A stretch of DNA of 64,000 nt from Lachnocurva sp029100405 (GCA_046263755.1 JBJYZC010000008.1:71267-135266); one strand, 5' to 3'; counted from the stretch's first letter, positions 25,572 to 34,985 are shown. The notes: generated by a model not told the origin, from the letters alone. Numbers and translations: made by a program.

Positions 25572-26789
25572 ATGGAAAAATTAAAAAATCGCTTTCTTAA
25601 ATATATTAGTGTCTATACGACTTCGGATCCGAAGTCTGGGACAACGCCGAGTGCTGAGCGCGAACTGGATCTGGCCCGTCTTCTGATGGCGGATCTTACG
25701 GATATCGGGGTAAATGATGTCATTCTGTCAAAGCATGGCTATGTCTATGGACATATTCCTGCCAGCCGGGGGATGGAAGGCCATCGTTCCATGGCTTTGA
25801 TCTCCCATATGGATACAGCACCGGATTATCCCGGGGAAAATGTAAACCCGCAGATTCTTCCCGACTATGACGGAAAGGATGTGAAGCTTGAAGGCAGCGG
25901 TGCCATCTTAAGCGTAAAGGATTTTCCGGAGCTGAAAAATCTGAAGGGAAGGACCTTGATCACGACCGATGGAACAACACTTTTAGGTGCTGATGATAAG
26001 GCCGGTGTCACGGAGATCATGACTGCTGTGGAAGAGATCCTTGAAAAGGAGCTTCCTCATGGTGATCTCTGGGTCGTATTCACACCGGATGAAGAGATCG
26101 GAGAAGGACCGGATCATTTTGATCTCGATCTCTGCAAGGCAGAGTATGCTTATACCGTAGATGGGGATTATGAGGGCGAGATCGCCTATGAAAACTTCAA
26201 TGCGGCATCCTGTCAGGTCAAGATCAAAGGAAAGAATGTACATCCGGGTGAAGCCAAGAATATCATGGTCAATGCGGTAGATATCGCCTGTGAATTTGCA
26301 TCCCGTCTCCCCAAGGATCAGAAGCCGGAAAAGACCGCAGGACGGGAAGGCTTTATTCATCTTATGGAGATGAAGGGGGATGTCGCATCCGCCGAGATGT
26401 CCTTTATTATCCGGGATCATGATCGAAACAAATTCGAAGAGAAGAAGAAACTGATGCAGGACCTTTCAAACCGGATGAATCAGGAATATGGACAGGGCCG
26501 GATTCAGGTCGAAATCAAGGATTCCTATTTCAATATGTTTGAAGTGATGAAGGATCATATGGACATTATTCATAACGCAGAAGATGCCATTCGTTCCGTC
26601 GGTCTGGATCCGATCTCCCGGCCGGTCCGTGGCGGCACCGATGGCGCAGCACTTTCCTTCAAGGGACTTCCCTGCCCGAATCTGGGTACCGGTGGATATG
26701 GTTTCCATGGACCTTATGAGCATTGCACCCTGGAAGCCATGGAGACTGTTGTAAAGGAACTGATCTATCTGGCTGCACATCCCCTGTGA
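25572..26789 (+). CDS. pepT: Peptidase T (tripeptide aminopeptidase), M20 family
   Basis: A 405-residue zinc tripeptidase, cytoplasmic. Motifs: YTTSDPKSGTTPS at the N-terminus, ISHMDTAPD (metal His and catalytic Asp), LGADDKAGVTEIM (bridging Asp), TPDEEIGEG (catalytic and metal Glu), DGDYEGEIAYENFNA (metal Asp) and GTGGYGFHGPYEH (metal His near the end). It is 21 bases downstream of the phosphoesterase gene and may be the last gene of that operon, linking it to amino-acid supply. Confidence 0.95.
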   Translation: MEKLKNRFLKYISVYTTSDPKSGTTPSAERELDLARLLMADLTDIGVNDVILSKHGYVYGHIPASRGMEGHRSMALISHMDTAPDYPGENVNPQILPDYDGKDVKLEGSGAILSVKDFPELKNLKGRTLITTDGTTLLGADDKAGVTEIMTAVEEILEKELPHGDLWVVFTPDEEIGEGPDHFDLDLCKAEYAYTVDGDYEGEIAYENFNAASCQVKIKGKNVHPGEAKNIMVNAVDIACEFASRLPKDQKPEKTAGREGFIHLMEMKGDVASAEMSFIIRDHDRNKFEEKKKLMQDLSNRMNQEYGQGRIQVEIKDSYFNMFEVMKDHMDIIHNAEDAIRSVGLDPISRPVRGGTDGAALSFKGLPCPNLGTGGYGFHGPYEHCTLEAMETVVKELIYLAAHPL

Positions 26790-26891
26790 GGGGATGGCTG
26801 ATCCACTGTTGTATGTCAGAGCTGAAAAAAAGGCATTTCTGACGTTCCTGTGATCAAGCTTATAAATACGTTTTGCAGGGGGAGAAGAGTT

Positions 26892-27395
26892 ATGGCAAAG
26901 ATCCGGGATATTGCCGGAAAACTGGGCTTGTCACCATCTACGGTCTCTAAGGCCTTGAATGGATATGCCGGAGTTTCGGCAGAGACAAGAAAAATGATCC
27001 TACGTGAAGCAGAAAGGCAGCACTATGCAGTGCTGCCTCTTTCTGTCCGAAGGGAGCAGGCAATACGGGAGGAAATAGGCGAGAGCGGCTTTTTAAGACA
27101 GGAAGTGGAAGATGACATTCTTCCGGATTCCTCGAGTGAGAAGGAGTCGGACAGACTTTATGAGACTGCTTTCCGGGAGACTGCAGAACTCATCCGCATG
27201 GGTTTTCGCCAGATCTCTTATGAGACTTCCAGGGAATCTGTTGCGAGAGGCGTGGAGAAAGCCTGCATGGCAGGAAATGTGATTGCAGAGCGAATGAATG
27301 CAGATGCTGTTTCACAGACCTGCCTAGGAATGATCCATGCTTATTCTGCATCGGACCAAAGGAGCTTAATACGGATCATGGAAGATCCGGTGTAA
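26892..27395 (+). CDS. HTH-only LacI-like protein
   Basis: A 167-residue protein. The first ~55 residues are a LacI-type DNA-binding domain (MAKIRDIAGKLGLSPSTVSK, ALNGYAGVSAETRKMI, AERQHY). The normal sugar-binding domain (~270 residues) is absent; instead there is an acidic, helical, Glu/Arg-rich region without recognised fold. It may be a truncated regulator or a small DNA-binding protein with its own partner domain. Start ATG 26892 follows GGGGGAGAAG. Its HTH is similar to that of the LacI regulator at 30491, so cross-binding of operators is possible. The 3' end lies in a tandem repeat. Confidence 0.7.
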   Translation: MAKIRDIAGKLGLSPSTVSKALNGYAGVSAETRKMILREAERQHYAVLPLSVRREQAIREEIGESGFLRQEVEDDILPDSSSEKESDRLYETAFRETAELIRMGFRQISYETSRESVARGVEKACMAGNVIAERMNADAVSQTCLGMIHAYSASDQRSLIRIMEDPV

Positions 27396-27471
27396 ATCAG
27401 GAAAAACGCATACGGATCATAGAAGATCCGGTGTAAATCAGGAAAACGCATACGGATTATAGAAAACCCGG
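27370..27471. repeat. ~40-bp tandem repeat covering the stop codon of the HTH gene
   Basis: Units at 27370-27410 and 27411-27450 (TACGGATCAT.GAAGATCCGG then TGTAAATCAGG) are nearly identical, with a partial third copy at 27451-27471. The first copy holds the last codons and the stop. Confidence 0.85.
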
Positions 27472-27509
27472 ATAGAAAACCCGGCCAATCAGGGGTGGGA
27501 TTGGCCGGG
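27472..27509 (-). terminator. Terminator of the GH94 gene (minus strand)
   Basis: CCCGGCCAAT (27480-27489) and ATTGGCCGGG (27500-27509) form a perfect 10-bp stem; read on the minus strand it is followed by TTTTCTAT. It lies 90 bases after the GH94 stop. Confidence 0.75.
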
Positions 27510-27600
27510 CGAAACAGAGGGTATATGAAGAAAGAGAGAATCAGAAATTCCGATTCTTATTCTTAAGTAAGGCAAAATGAAAATCATTCGATGGGAATCG

Positions 27601-30039
27601 TCATTCTCCCAACCGGACCATAACGTCATGTTCTGTTCCGGACAAATCGGTCGGGATCAGATTGGACGCCATGACCTTTCCGTCTACTGTCATTTCTTTT
27701 ACGCCTTTTTCCTTGTGGGCGCTGTTGTCGATATGGATATGGTATACATTTCCACGATACTTTCGAATGATATCAAAGCCATCGACAGAGGACGGAATGC
27801 AGGGGTTGATACGGAGACCGTCCAGGGTCGGCTGGATGCCCAGAATATACTGACTTATGGTAGTGAAAGTCCAGGCGGCCGTACCGGTCAGCCAGCTGTT
27901 CTTGCCTTCGCCGAAGGTCGGCGCATCGATACCGGCAACCATCTGGCAATAAGCATAAGGTTCGGTCCGGTGGATGTCGCTGATGTCCTCGAGATAGACA
28001 GGACAGGTCTTTTTGAAGACTTCAAAGGCCCGGTCTCCATGCCCAAGAACTGTTTCCGCACAGGCAATCCAGGGATTGTTGTGGCAGAAGATCCCGGCAT
28101 TTTCCTTATATCCTGGCGGATAGGAAGAGATCTCCCCAAGCTCCAGATGATAGCGGGTATAGGCCGGCTGGAGAAGGACAATACCGTATTTCGTATCCAG
28201 ACGTTCCTTTACGCTTAATAGAGCACTTTCAGCTTTTCCGCTGTCCAGGCCGACATGGGCCATGACGCACATGCCCTGAGGCTCGATGTAGATCTGGCCT
28301 TCCTCACATTCTTTGGATCCGACCGGATGAGACTCAGCATCATAGGCGCGAAGGAACCATTTTCCATCCCAGCCGGCGGTCTGAATGGTATGGTCCATTT
28401 CTTCGGTTTCTTTCCGGATTTTTTCGGCTTCTTCTTTGCAGTCGATATGATCCAGGATATCAGCCAGTTCATTCCCGTATTTTACGAACATGCCGGCGAT
28501 GAAAACAGACTCTGCGACAGGACCTTCCGAAGGACCGCTGGTTTGGAAGGACTGACCGGGCCGGTCGGAGAAGCAGTTCAGATTCAAACAGTCATTCCAG
28601 TCTGCCCGGCCGATCAGAGGAAGGCCGTGAGGCCCCTTGTGGTTCAGGGTATATTGGAAGGAGATTCTTAAGTGGTCGATCAAGGGCTTGGCCTTGGAAA
28701 AGTCGCTGTCAAAGGCACAGAGCTCATCCAGAATACTATAGTCGCCGGTTTCACGGATATAAGCGGATGTTCCGGCGATGAGCCAGAGGGGATCATCGTT
28801 GAAACCGCCGCCGATATCGGCATTGCCCTTCTTGGTCAGGGGCTGATACTGGTGGTAGCAGCTGCCATCCGGGAACTGAGTGTTGGCGATATCCAGAATC
28901 CTCTGCCTTGCCCTTTCCGGGATCAGATGGACAAAGCCAAGCAGATCCTGACAGGAATCCCTAAAGCCCATGCCTCGCCCCATGCCGGATTCATAATAGG
29001 AAGCGGAACGGGACATATTAAAAGTGACCATGCATTGGTACTGGTTCCAGACATTTACCAGCCGGTTTAACTTCTCATCCTTCGAGGAAAGGCGATAGAT
29101 CGAGAGAAGCTTTTCCCAGTAAGCGTGGAGTTCTGCCAGAGCCTGATCCACATCCTGATCGGTCTGATATTTCTGAAGCAGCCGGTAAGCCGGTTCCTTA
29201 TTAATGACATTGGGGGCGATGAATTTCTTGTCGTTTGGATTTTCACAATAGCCGAGAAGGAAGATCACAGTCTTCTTTTCGCCGGGCTCCAGTGAAAGTC
29301 GGATCTCGTGGGCACCGATGGGTGCCCAGCCATGGGCAATGGAATTGGTACAGCCATCCCCGAATACGGCCTTTGGATGAGCCGGCCCGTTGTAGAGACC
29401 GACAAAGGCATCCCGGCTGGTATCGAAACCATCGATCGGACAGTTGCAGGCGAAGATGGCGTAATGATTCCGCCGCTCCCGGTATTCGGTCTTATGATAG
29501 ATGACAGAACCCTCGACTTCGACTTCTCCGGTGGAGAAATTCCTTTGGAAATTTTCCTGATCATCTGCGGCATTCCAAAGACAGAACTCTACATAAGAGA
29601 AGAGAGTCAGCTCTTTTTTCTGATGACTCATGTTCGTCAAAGTAATCCGGTCGATCTCACAAGGATCGCTTGTCGGGACGAAACTCTCCTGCCGGGCCGA
29701 AACTCCATCCTTCTCCCCTAAGATCGTGGTATAGCCCAGACCGTGGTGACATTCATAATGATCCAGTTCGGTCTGGGTCGGCTGCCAGCCCGGGTCCCAG
29801 ACAAGATCCTTATCCTTTATATAGAAATATAGACCATTGCAGTCAGCGGGAGAGTTGTTGTAACGATAGCGGGTCAGGCGTAAGAGCTTGGCATCCTTAT
29901 AGAAAGCATAACCTCCGGAAGTGTTTGAGATCAGCCGGAAGAACTCTTTGGAACCCAGATAATTGATCCAGGGCAGCGGTGTTCTGGGCGTCTCGATGAC
30001 ATATTCTCTGGCCTTATCATCAAAATGACCATACCTCAT
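27601..30039 (-). CDS. GH94 glycoside phosphorylase, cellobiose phosphorylase-like
   Basis: An 812-residue cytoplasmic enzyme that uses phosphate to split a beta-glucosyl disaccharide, saving ATP. The start MRYGHFDDKAREYVIETPRT and TPLPWINYLG match cellobiose phosphorylases. The catalytic Asp is expected in RADWNDCLNLNC (D483), preceded by GGGFNDDPLWL and GFRDSCQDLLGF and followed by PPGYKENAGIFCHNNPW (phosphate site). Length fits Cbp (about 810). The start at 30039 has AGGAGGA upstream. It diverges from a LacI regulator and shares a region with an ABC importer and GH3, consistent with cellodextrin or another beta-glucoside substrate; laminaribiose is not excluded. Confidence 0.9.
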   Translation of the reverse strand: MRYGHFDDKAREYVIETPRTPLPWINYLGSKEFFRLISNTSGGYAFYKDAKLLRLTRYRYNNSPADCNGLYFYIKDKDLVWDPGWQPTQTELDHYECHHGLGYTTILGEKDGVSARQESFVPTSDPCEIDRITLTNMSHQKKELTLFSYVEFCLWNAADDQENFQRNFSTGEVEVEGSVIYHKTEYRERRNHYAIFACNCPIDGFDTSRDAFVGLYNGPAHPKAVFGDGCTNSIAHGWAPIGAHEIRLSLEPGEKKTVIFLLGYCENPNDKKFIAPNVINKEPAYRLLQKYQTDQDVDQALAELHAYWEKLLSIYRLSSKDEKLNRLVNVWNQYQCMVTFNMSRSASYYESGMGRGMGFRDSCQDLLGFVHLIPERARQRILDIANTQFPDGSCYHQYQPLTKKGNADIGGGFNDDPLWLIAGTSAYIRETGDYSILDELCAFDSDFSKAKPLIDHLRISFQYTLNHKGPHGLPLIGRADWNDCLNLNCFSDRPGQSFQTSGPSEGPVAESVFIAGMFVKYGNELADILDHIDCKEEAEKIRKETEEMDHTIQTAGWDGKWFLRAYDAESHPVGSKECEEGQIYIEPQGMCVMAHVGLDSGKAESALLSVKERLDTKYGIVLLQPAYTRYHLELGEISSYPPGYKENAGIFCHNNPWIACAETVLGHGDRAFEVFKKTCPVYLEDISDIHRTEPYAYCQMVAGIDAPTFGEGKNSWLTGTAAWTFTTISQYILGIQPTLDGLRINPCIPSSVDGFDIIRKYRGNVYHIHIDNSAHKEKGVKEMTVDGKVMASNLIPTDLSGTEHDVMVRLGE

Positions 30040-30097
30040 TTCTGAAATCCTCCTTTTATAAGAAACATTCATATTTCTAATGTACAAATACAGAAAC

Positions 30098-30155
30098 AAA
30101 ACGTCTGAAATAAATGGAAAATGACGTTTTATTGGGAACGAATACGATTTCGTTC
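30098..30155. promoter_or_regulatory. Inverted repeats between GH94 and lacI, probable LacI-type operator
   Basis: GAACGAA-6-TTCGTTC (30136-30155) is a perfect 7-bp inverted repeat with a CG-containing centre, like LacI-family operators. A second element, AAAACGTC (30098-30105) with GACGTTTT (30123-30130), lies between it and the GH94 start. Further TTTCG/CGAAA words recur up to about 30330. No gene is credible between 30040 and 30490. Confidence 0.55.
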
Positions 30156-30490
30156 ATTTAAAAGTATCATAATATCATTGATTACGAATTACAAGAGTTT
30201 CGGATTTTAGAAAGTCTTATTTGGCTATTTCGTGAAAATTTCGAGCAATTTTATTGGTTGAATTGTATATTGACGATAGACATGGGGTGAATTACTATAA
30301 GGTTACGAAAACGAGTTCGACATATTTCGAAAGAATCCTGAAAATAATGGCGAAATCGTATTCGAGTAATAGGCGAACCTGCACAGGGTTTGGAAAGCAG
30401 ATTCCCGATGATGTGCACCAGATCCGGTATTACCTGATTCGTAAATACAGGGATCGTAAGGAAGGCATCAAGTATGGGGAAGGATCATGA

Positions 30491-31501
30491 ATGGTTACAG
30501 TAAAGGATATCGCAGAATATTGTAAGGTTTCCAGCGCGACGGTGAGCAAGGCCTTGAATGGTTACGGAGACATCTCTCCGGCCACGGCAGACCGGATCCG
30601 CCAGGCGGCAAGAGAACTTCATTATCTGCCGAATGTTGCAGCAAGACAGCTGAAGACAAATAACTCCCATAGTATTGGCCTGCTTTTCGAAGACCATACG
30701 GGAAGCGGCCTGACGCATGAGTTCTTTTCAAAGATCTTAAATGCTGCGAAGAACGAGGCAGAGCATTCCGGATATGACGTAACCTTTATCAGCCGAAACC
30801 TGGGAGGGAAGCTGACATCCTATCTGGAACATGCCAGATATCGCAGACTGGACGGTGTCCTCATTGCCAGCGCCGACTTTGAATCCAGATCCGTGGAGGA
30901 ACTGGTGCAAAGCGAGATCCCGACGATCACAATCGACTATAGCTTTAACGATCAGAGCTCTGTGATGAGCGATAATGTCGAAGGAAGCTACGCACTTACC
31001 AAATATGTGATCGAGATGGGACACAGGAAGATCGGATTTATCCATGGTGAGGATACTTCCGTTACCAGAAAGCGTATGGTCGGATTCAACCGGGCCCTGA
31101 CCGAAGAGGGAATCACGGTTCCGGAAGAATACATCATAGAAGCGGCTTACCATAGTCCGGATTCCTGCAGGGAAGCAACAAGGAAACTGATGGAGCTTCG
31201 GGATCCGCCAACCGTCATTCTTTTCCCTGATGATTATTCTTACATCGGAGGATTGATGGAACTGGAGCGGATGCATGTGAAGATTCCGCTGGATGTATCT
31301 GTTGTTGGATATGATGGAATCGGTCTTTCTCAATATCTGCATCCGGTGCTTACGACCTATCATCAAGACTCAGAGGAAATGGGTAGGATTTCCATGAGAA
31401 AACTGATTGAGTCCATTGAGCATCCGAAGACCTGTGAAGCTGAAACACTAAATGTGAAGGGAAAGCTTTTGATCGGGCATACCGTTCGAAAGATCAGCTG
31501 A
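30491..31501 (+). CDS. LacI-family transcriptional regulator
   Basis: A 336-residue repressor. The N-terminal HTH with hinge is complete (MVTVKDIAEYCKVSSATVSK, ALNGYGDISPATADRIRQAA, LPNVAARQL). The periplasmic-binding-like sensor domain follows (SIGLLFEDHTGSG, RRLDGVLIAS, EMGHRKIGFIHGEDTS, DVSVVGYDGIGLSQYLHPVL). It lies divergent from GH94 and 60 bases upstream of the ABC importer and so probably controls both; the operator candidate is at 30136-30155. AAGGA precedes the ATG. Confidence 0.93.
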   Translation: MVTVKDIAEYCKVSSATVSKALNGYGDISPATADRIRQAARELHYLPNVAARQLKTNNSHSIGLLFEDHTGSGLTHEFFSKILNAAKNEAEHSGYDVTFISRNLGGKLTSYLEHARYRRLDGVLIASADFESRSVEELVQSEIPTITIDYSFNDQSSVMSDNVEGSYALTKYVIEMGHRKIGFIHGEDTSVTRKRMVGFNRALTEEGITVPEEYIIEAAYHSPDSCREATRKLMELRDPPTVILFPDDYSYIGGLMELERMHVKIPLDVSVVGYDGIGLSQYLHPVLTTYHQDSEEMGRISMRKLIESIEHPKTCEAETLNVKGKLLIGHTVRKIS

Positions 31502-31561
31502 CAGGAAAGAGAAAGATCGTTTGCATAGAAAAGAAATGCTCTTAAAAAGGAGGTAGAGAGT

Positions 31562-32971
31562 ATGAAAAAAGGTGTTAAGAAGGCATTGTGTGTGGCACTT
31601 GCAGCCGGAATGATCGTTCCGATGGCCGCTTGCGGAAGCAAGGGTGGAAGTGCTGAGAAGACAGGCGGGGATGCCAAGACCACAAAAAGTGGCGGTGAGG
31701 GCAAGGTCCTGAACATTCAGTGCTGGAACGATGAGTTTGCAAGACGTCTGAGAGATCATTATCCCGATTTCAAACCGACAGATAAGGAAAATCCTACCAA
31801 GGGCGGCACAATCGGTGACGTCAAGGTGAAGTTTACCGTTACCCCTTCTGATAACAATGCTTATCAGAATAATCTGGATGAAGTTCTTCCGAAGAATGCC
31901 GACGCCAAGGATGACAGCAAAGTTGACCTCTTCCTGATTGAGGCCGACTATGCCAGAAAGTATATCAACACCAAGACCCCTGTAACGGAGAAGATTGCAG
32001 ATCTCGGAATTACCGATGCAGATCTGGCTAATCAGTATCAGTACACCAAGGATGTTGTAACAGATTCCAAGGGAGATCTCCGTGGTGTATCATGGCAGGG
32101 CTGCCCGGGCCTTCTGATTTACAACAGATCCATTGCCAAGGCTATGTGGGGTGATGATTCACCGGAAACCGTTCAGGCTCATGTAAAGGATTGGGATACC
32201 TTCACAGCTACAGCTGCTGAGCTGAAAGCTAAGAATTATAAGGTTGAGGCAACGGTAAATGACTCCTACCGTGTATATTCCCAGAATGCCAAGACTCCTT
32301 GGGTAGACAAGGACGGTAAGATCCAGATCGATGCCAATATCATGAAGTGGGTAGATGATTCCAAGAAGCTGGTTGATGCCGGTGAGACCGGAACCGATGA
32401 CCTCTGGAGTGATGGCTGGAGTGCAGGCTTCAAGGCTCCTGGCGATACCTTCTGCTATTTCGGACCTGCTTGGCTGATTAACTTCTCCATGGGCAATGCT
32501 CCCGATTCCGACAAGGGTGATGACGGCTCCATCGCACACGCCGGCGGATGGGGTGCATGTGCAGGACCTGAGTCCTTTAACTGGGGCGGTACCTGGATCT
32601 GCGCAGCCAAGGGCACTGATAATAAGACTCTGATCGCTGACATCATGAAGAAGATGACCTGCGATAAGGCTACCATGCTTGATATCGTGAAGAAGGATTC
32701 CGATTTCGTAAACAACCAGCCGGCTATGGAAGAAGCTGCTAAGGATGATTCCTATGCATTCAAGGTACTTGGCGGTCAGAACCCGCTGCCTCTGTTCTGC
32801 GAAGGCGCAAAGAAGATCAGCATGAAGAATCTTACCGATTATGATCAGGGCTGCACCGAGTCCTTCCAGAAGGCAATGAAGGATTACTTCACCGGTAATG
32901 CAACGAAGGATAAGGCTCTGGACAACTTCTATGCAGATGTTCTGAAGAAGTATCCGAATCTCTCCAAGTGA
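31562..32971 (+). CDS. ABC sugar transporter, substrate-binding lipoprotein
   Basis: A 469-residue lipoprotein: signal peptide MKKGVKKALCVALAAG with lipobox PMAAC (Cys24), a Gly/Ser/Lys linker, then a family-1 solute-binding fold (VLNIQCWNDEFARRLRDHYP, WGDDSPETVQAHVKDWDTF, GGWGACAGPESFNWGGTW). Codon bias (GGT, AAG, GCT) indicates strong expression. RBS AAAGGAGG. It delivers an oligosaccharide, likely cellodextrin-like given its neighbours, to the permeases downstream. Confidence 0.93.
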   Translation: MKKGVKKALCVALAAGMIVPMAACGSKGGSAEKTGGDAKTTKSGGEGKVLNIQCWNDEFARRLRDHYPDFKPTDKENPTKGGTIGDVKVKFTVTPSDNNAYQNNLDEVLPKNADAKDDSKVDLFLIEADYARKYINTKTPVTEKIADLGITDADLANQYQYTKDVVTDSKGDLRGVSWQGCPGLLIYNRSIAKAMWGDDSPETVQAHVKDWDTFTATAAELKAKNYKVEATVNDSYRVYSQNAKTPWVDKDGKIQIDANIMKWVDDSKKLVDAGETGTDDLWSDGWSAGFKAPGDTFCYFGPAWLINFSMGNAPDSDKGDDGSIAHAGGWGACAGPESFNWGGTWICAAKGTDNKTLIADIMKKMTCDKATMLDIVKKDSDFVNNQPAMEEAAKDDSYAFKVLGGQNPLPLFCEGAKKISMKNLTDYDQGCTESFQKAMKDYFTGNATKDKALDNFYADVLKKYPNLSK

Positions 32972-33082
32972 GAAATGTAGACCGATTCGTAGAGAAAGGT
33001 GCATGCTTTTGATCCCTTCGTCAAAATTTGAAATTTGATGGAGAAAAGGAAAGCACTTTTCAAAACAGGATCGTGAGTTCAG

Positions 33083-33111
33083 CATCTGCCTCCCTCATAA
33101 GGAGGCAGATG
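33083..33111 (+). promoter_or_regulatory. Intercistronic stem-loop between binding protein and permeases
   Basis: CATCTGCCTCC pairs perfectly with GGAGGCAGATG around a 7-base loop; no T run follows. Such hairpins protect the upstream message, giving more binding protein than permease. Confidence 0.7.
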
Positions 33112-33152
33112 TTCTATCAGGACAATAGAGTCCTTGTTATGGGAGAAAAAGT

Positions 33153-34070
33153 ATGAAAACGAAAAAGAATAAGGTCGCATCATATAACAAATGGGGTTAT
33201 ATTTTTCTCATTCCCTTCTTTGTTATCTTCACCATTTTCCAGTTGATACCCCTGGTAACGACTATTTTTAACAGCTTTTTTGAGAATTACCGGGTTGGAC
33301 TGGAGCAGATCGGACCGCGTTTTGTCGGATTAGCCAATTATGCAAAACTGATCACCAAAGGGCACTTACTCATGTATGCCGGAAATACCATGATCATGTG
33401 GCTGATCGGCTTTATTCCGCAGATCATCGTTTCTCTCCTTCTGGCAGCATGGTTTACAGATCCCTCTCTTCGTTTGAAGGGTCAGCGCTTCTTTAAGACC
33501 GTTATTTATCTGCCGAACCTGATCATGGCAGCAGCATTCGCAATGCTCTTCTTTACTTTGTTTGGAGCATCGAAACATGCACCGATCAATGGACTTCTGA
33601 TCTCCATGGGATTCTTGAAGAAACCCTTCGATTTCTTTGCCAGTGTATGGGCTACCAGAAGCCTGGTTGGTTTAATGAATTTCCTCATGTGGTTTGGTAA
33701 TACGACCATTCTTCTGATGGCGGGCATGATGGGAATCGACCAGTCCCTGTTTGAAGCGGCAGAAGTCGACGGAGCCACATCCACCCAGATCTTCTTCAAA
33801 ATTACCCTTCCCTTGTTACGGCCGATTCTGGTCTATGTTTTGATCACATCCCTGATCGGTGGTCTGCAGATGTTCGATGTACCGCAGATCTTAACAAACG
33901 GTAGTGGTCAGCCGAACAATACGACAATGACAATGATCATGGAATTGAACAAGCATCTGTATTCGAAAAACCTCGGTATGGGCGGTGCACTTTCCACGGT
34001 ACTCTTCATTATCACCGGTATTTTAAGCTTCTTCGTATATAAGCTGACCATGAAAGGACAGGAGTCGTAA
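33153..34070 (+). CDS. ABC sugar transporter permease (MalF type)
   Basis: A 305-residue inner-membrane protein with six predicted helices (first at WGYIFLIPFFVIFTIFQLIP) and the EAA loop EAAEVDGATSTQIFFKITLP that contacts the ATPase. It pairs with the MalG-type permease downstream. The gene lies 181 bases after the binding protein, past a stem-loop. No ATPase gene is present; the cluster probably uses a shared MsmX/UgpC-type ATPase encoded elsewhere. Confidence 0.93.
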   Translation: MKTKKNKVASYNKWGYIFLIPFFVIFTIFQLIPLVTTIFNSFFENYRVGLEQIGPRFVGLANYAKLITKGHLLMYAGNTMIMWLIGFIPQIIVSLLLAAWFTDPSLRLKGQRFFKTVIYLPNLIMAAAFAMLFFTLFGASKHAPINGLLISMGFLKKPFDFFASVWATRSLVGLMNFLMWFGNTTILLMAGMMGIDQSLFEAAEVDGATSTQIFFKITLPLLRPILVYVLITSLIGGLQMFDVPQILTNGSGQPNNTTMTMIMELNKHLYSKNLGMGGALSTVLFIITGILSFFVYKLTMKGQES

Positions 34071-34118
34071 GGGAGACTTGTTATGAGAGATCGATTCGTA
34101 GAAAAGAGGGCATAGGAT

Positions 34119-34985
34119 ATGGATAATACATTCAGCATTCAAAGAAAGCAAGGCGTGGGAGTAAAAGTCAGAAGGGTCATTGCCTATATCGTTCTGATCT
34201 TCTTGTCCTTCCTCTGCCTCTTCGGATTCTATATCCTGTTTATCAATGCAACGAGAAGTAACGGAGATCTGAAGATGGGATTTCAGGCCTATCCCGGGAC
34301 CCAGCTGGCGAAAAACTTCATCAATATGCTGCACAGTACACAGCCAATCGTACGAGGCATGCTGAATTCACTTTTGGTGGCAGGTGTCAGCGCATTCTTC
34401 TGCACTTACTTCTCAACCATGACAGCATATGCGATTCACGCATATCGTTTTAAACTGAGAAATGCGGCCTTTACTTTTATCCTGGCCATTATGATGATCC
34501 CGACACAGGTAACGGCACTTGGTTTCATTCAGTTGATCACCAAGATGGGATTGATGGATAATTACATTCCACTGATCGTTCCGGCCATTGCAGCGCCGGC
34601 AACCTTCTTCTATATGAAGCAATATATGGATTCCACCCTGCCCATGTCTCTTGTGGAAGCAGCCCGGATCGATGGAGCCGGAGAGTTTCGAATCTTTAAT
34701 TCCATTGTACTTCCAATGATGAAACCTGCGATCGCAGTTCAGGCAATCTTTACCTTCGTAGCCAACTGGAACAATTACTTCACTCCGGCCCTGGTATTAA
34801 AAACGGAGGAATACAAGACCCTCCCCATTATGATTGCAGAACTTCGATCCGCAGATTTCCTCAAATTCGATATGGGTGTTGTCTACATGACGATCGCCTT
34901 CTCCATCTTCCCGGTCATTATCGTTTATCTGATCCTTTCGAAGAATATTGTAAGCGGCCTGGCCATGGGAGCTGTCAAGGGCTGA
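34119..34985 (+). CDS. ABC sugar transporter permease (MalG type)
   Basis: A 288-residue permease with six helices (IAYIVLIFLSFLCLFGFYIL first) and the EAA loop EAARIDGAGEFRIFNSIVLP. It is the last gene of the importer operon; a strong terminator follows at 35025. Together with the MalF-type protein it forms the transmembrane pore. Confidence 0.93.
   Translation: MDNTFSIQRKQGVGVKVRRVIAYIVLIFLSFLCLFGFYILFINATRSNGDLKMGFQAYPGTQLAKNFINMLHSTQPIVRGMLNSLLVAGVSAFFCTYFSTMTAYAIHAYRFKLRNAAFTFILAIMMIPTQVTALGFIQLITKMGLMDNYIPLIVPAIAAPATFFYMKQYMDSTLPMSLVEAARIDGAGEFRIFNSIVLPMMKPAIAVQAIFTFVANWNNYFTPALVLKTEEYKTLPIMIAELRSADFLKFDMGVVYMTIAFSIFPVIIVYLILSKNIVSGLAMGAVKG

Noticed and set aside
27361..27471. CRISPR-like array
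   Set aside because: The two and a half copies are directly adjacent without unique spacers, so this is a simple tandem duplication.
30254..30490. 78-codon frame upstream of the LacI gene
   Set aside because: It begins with TTG, has no ribosome-binding site and lies in regulatory sequence rich in TTTCG words.
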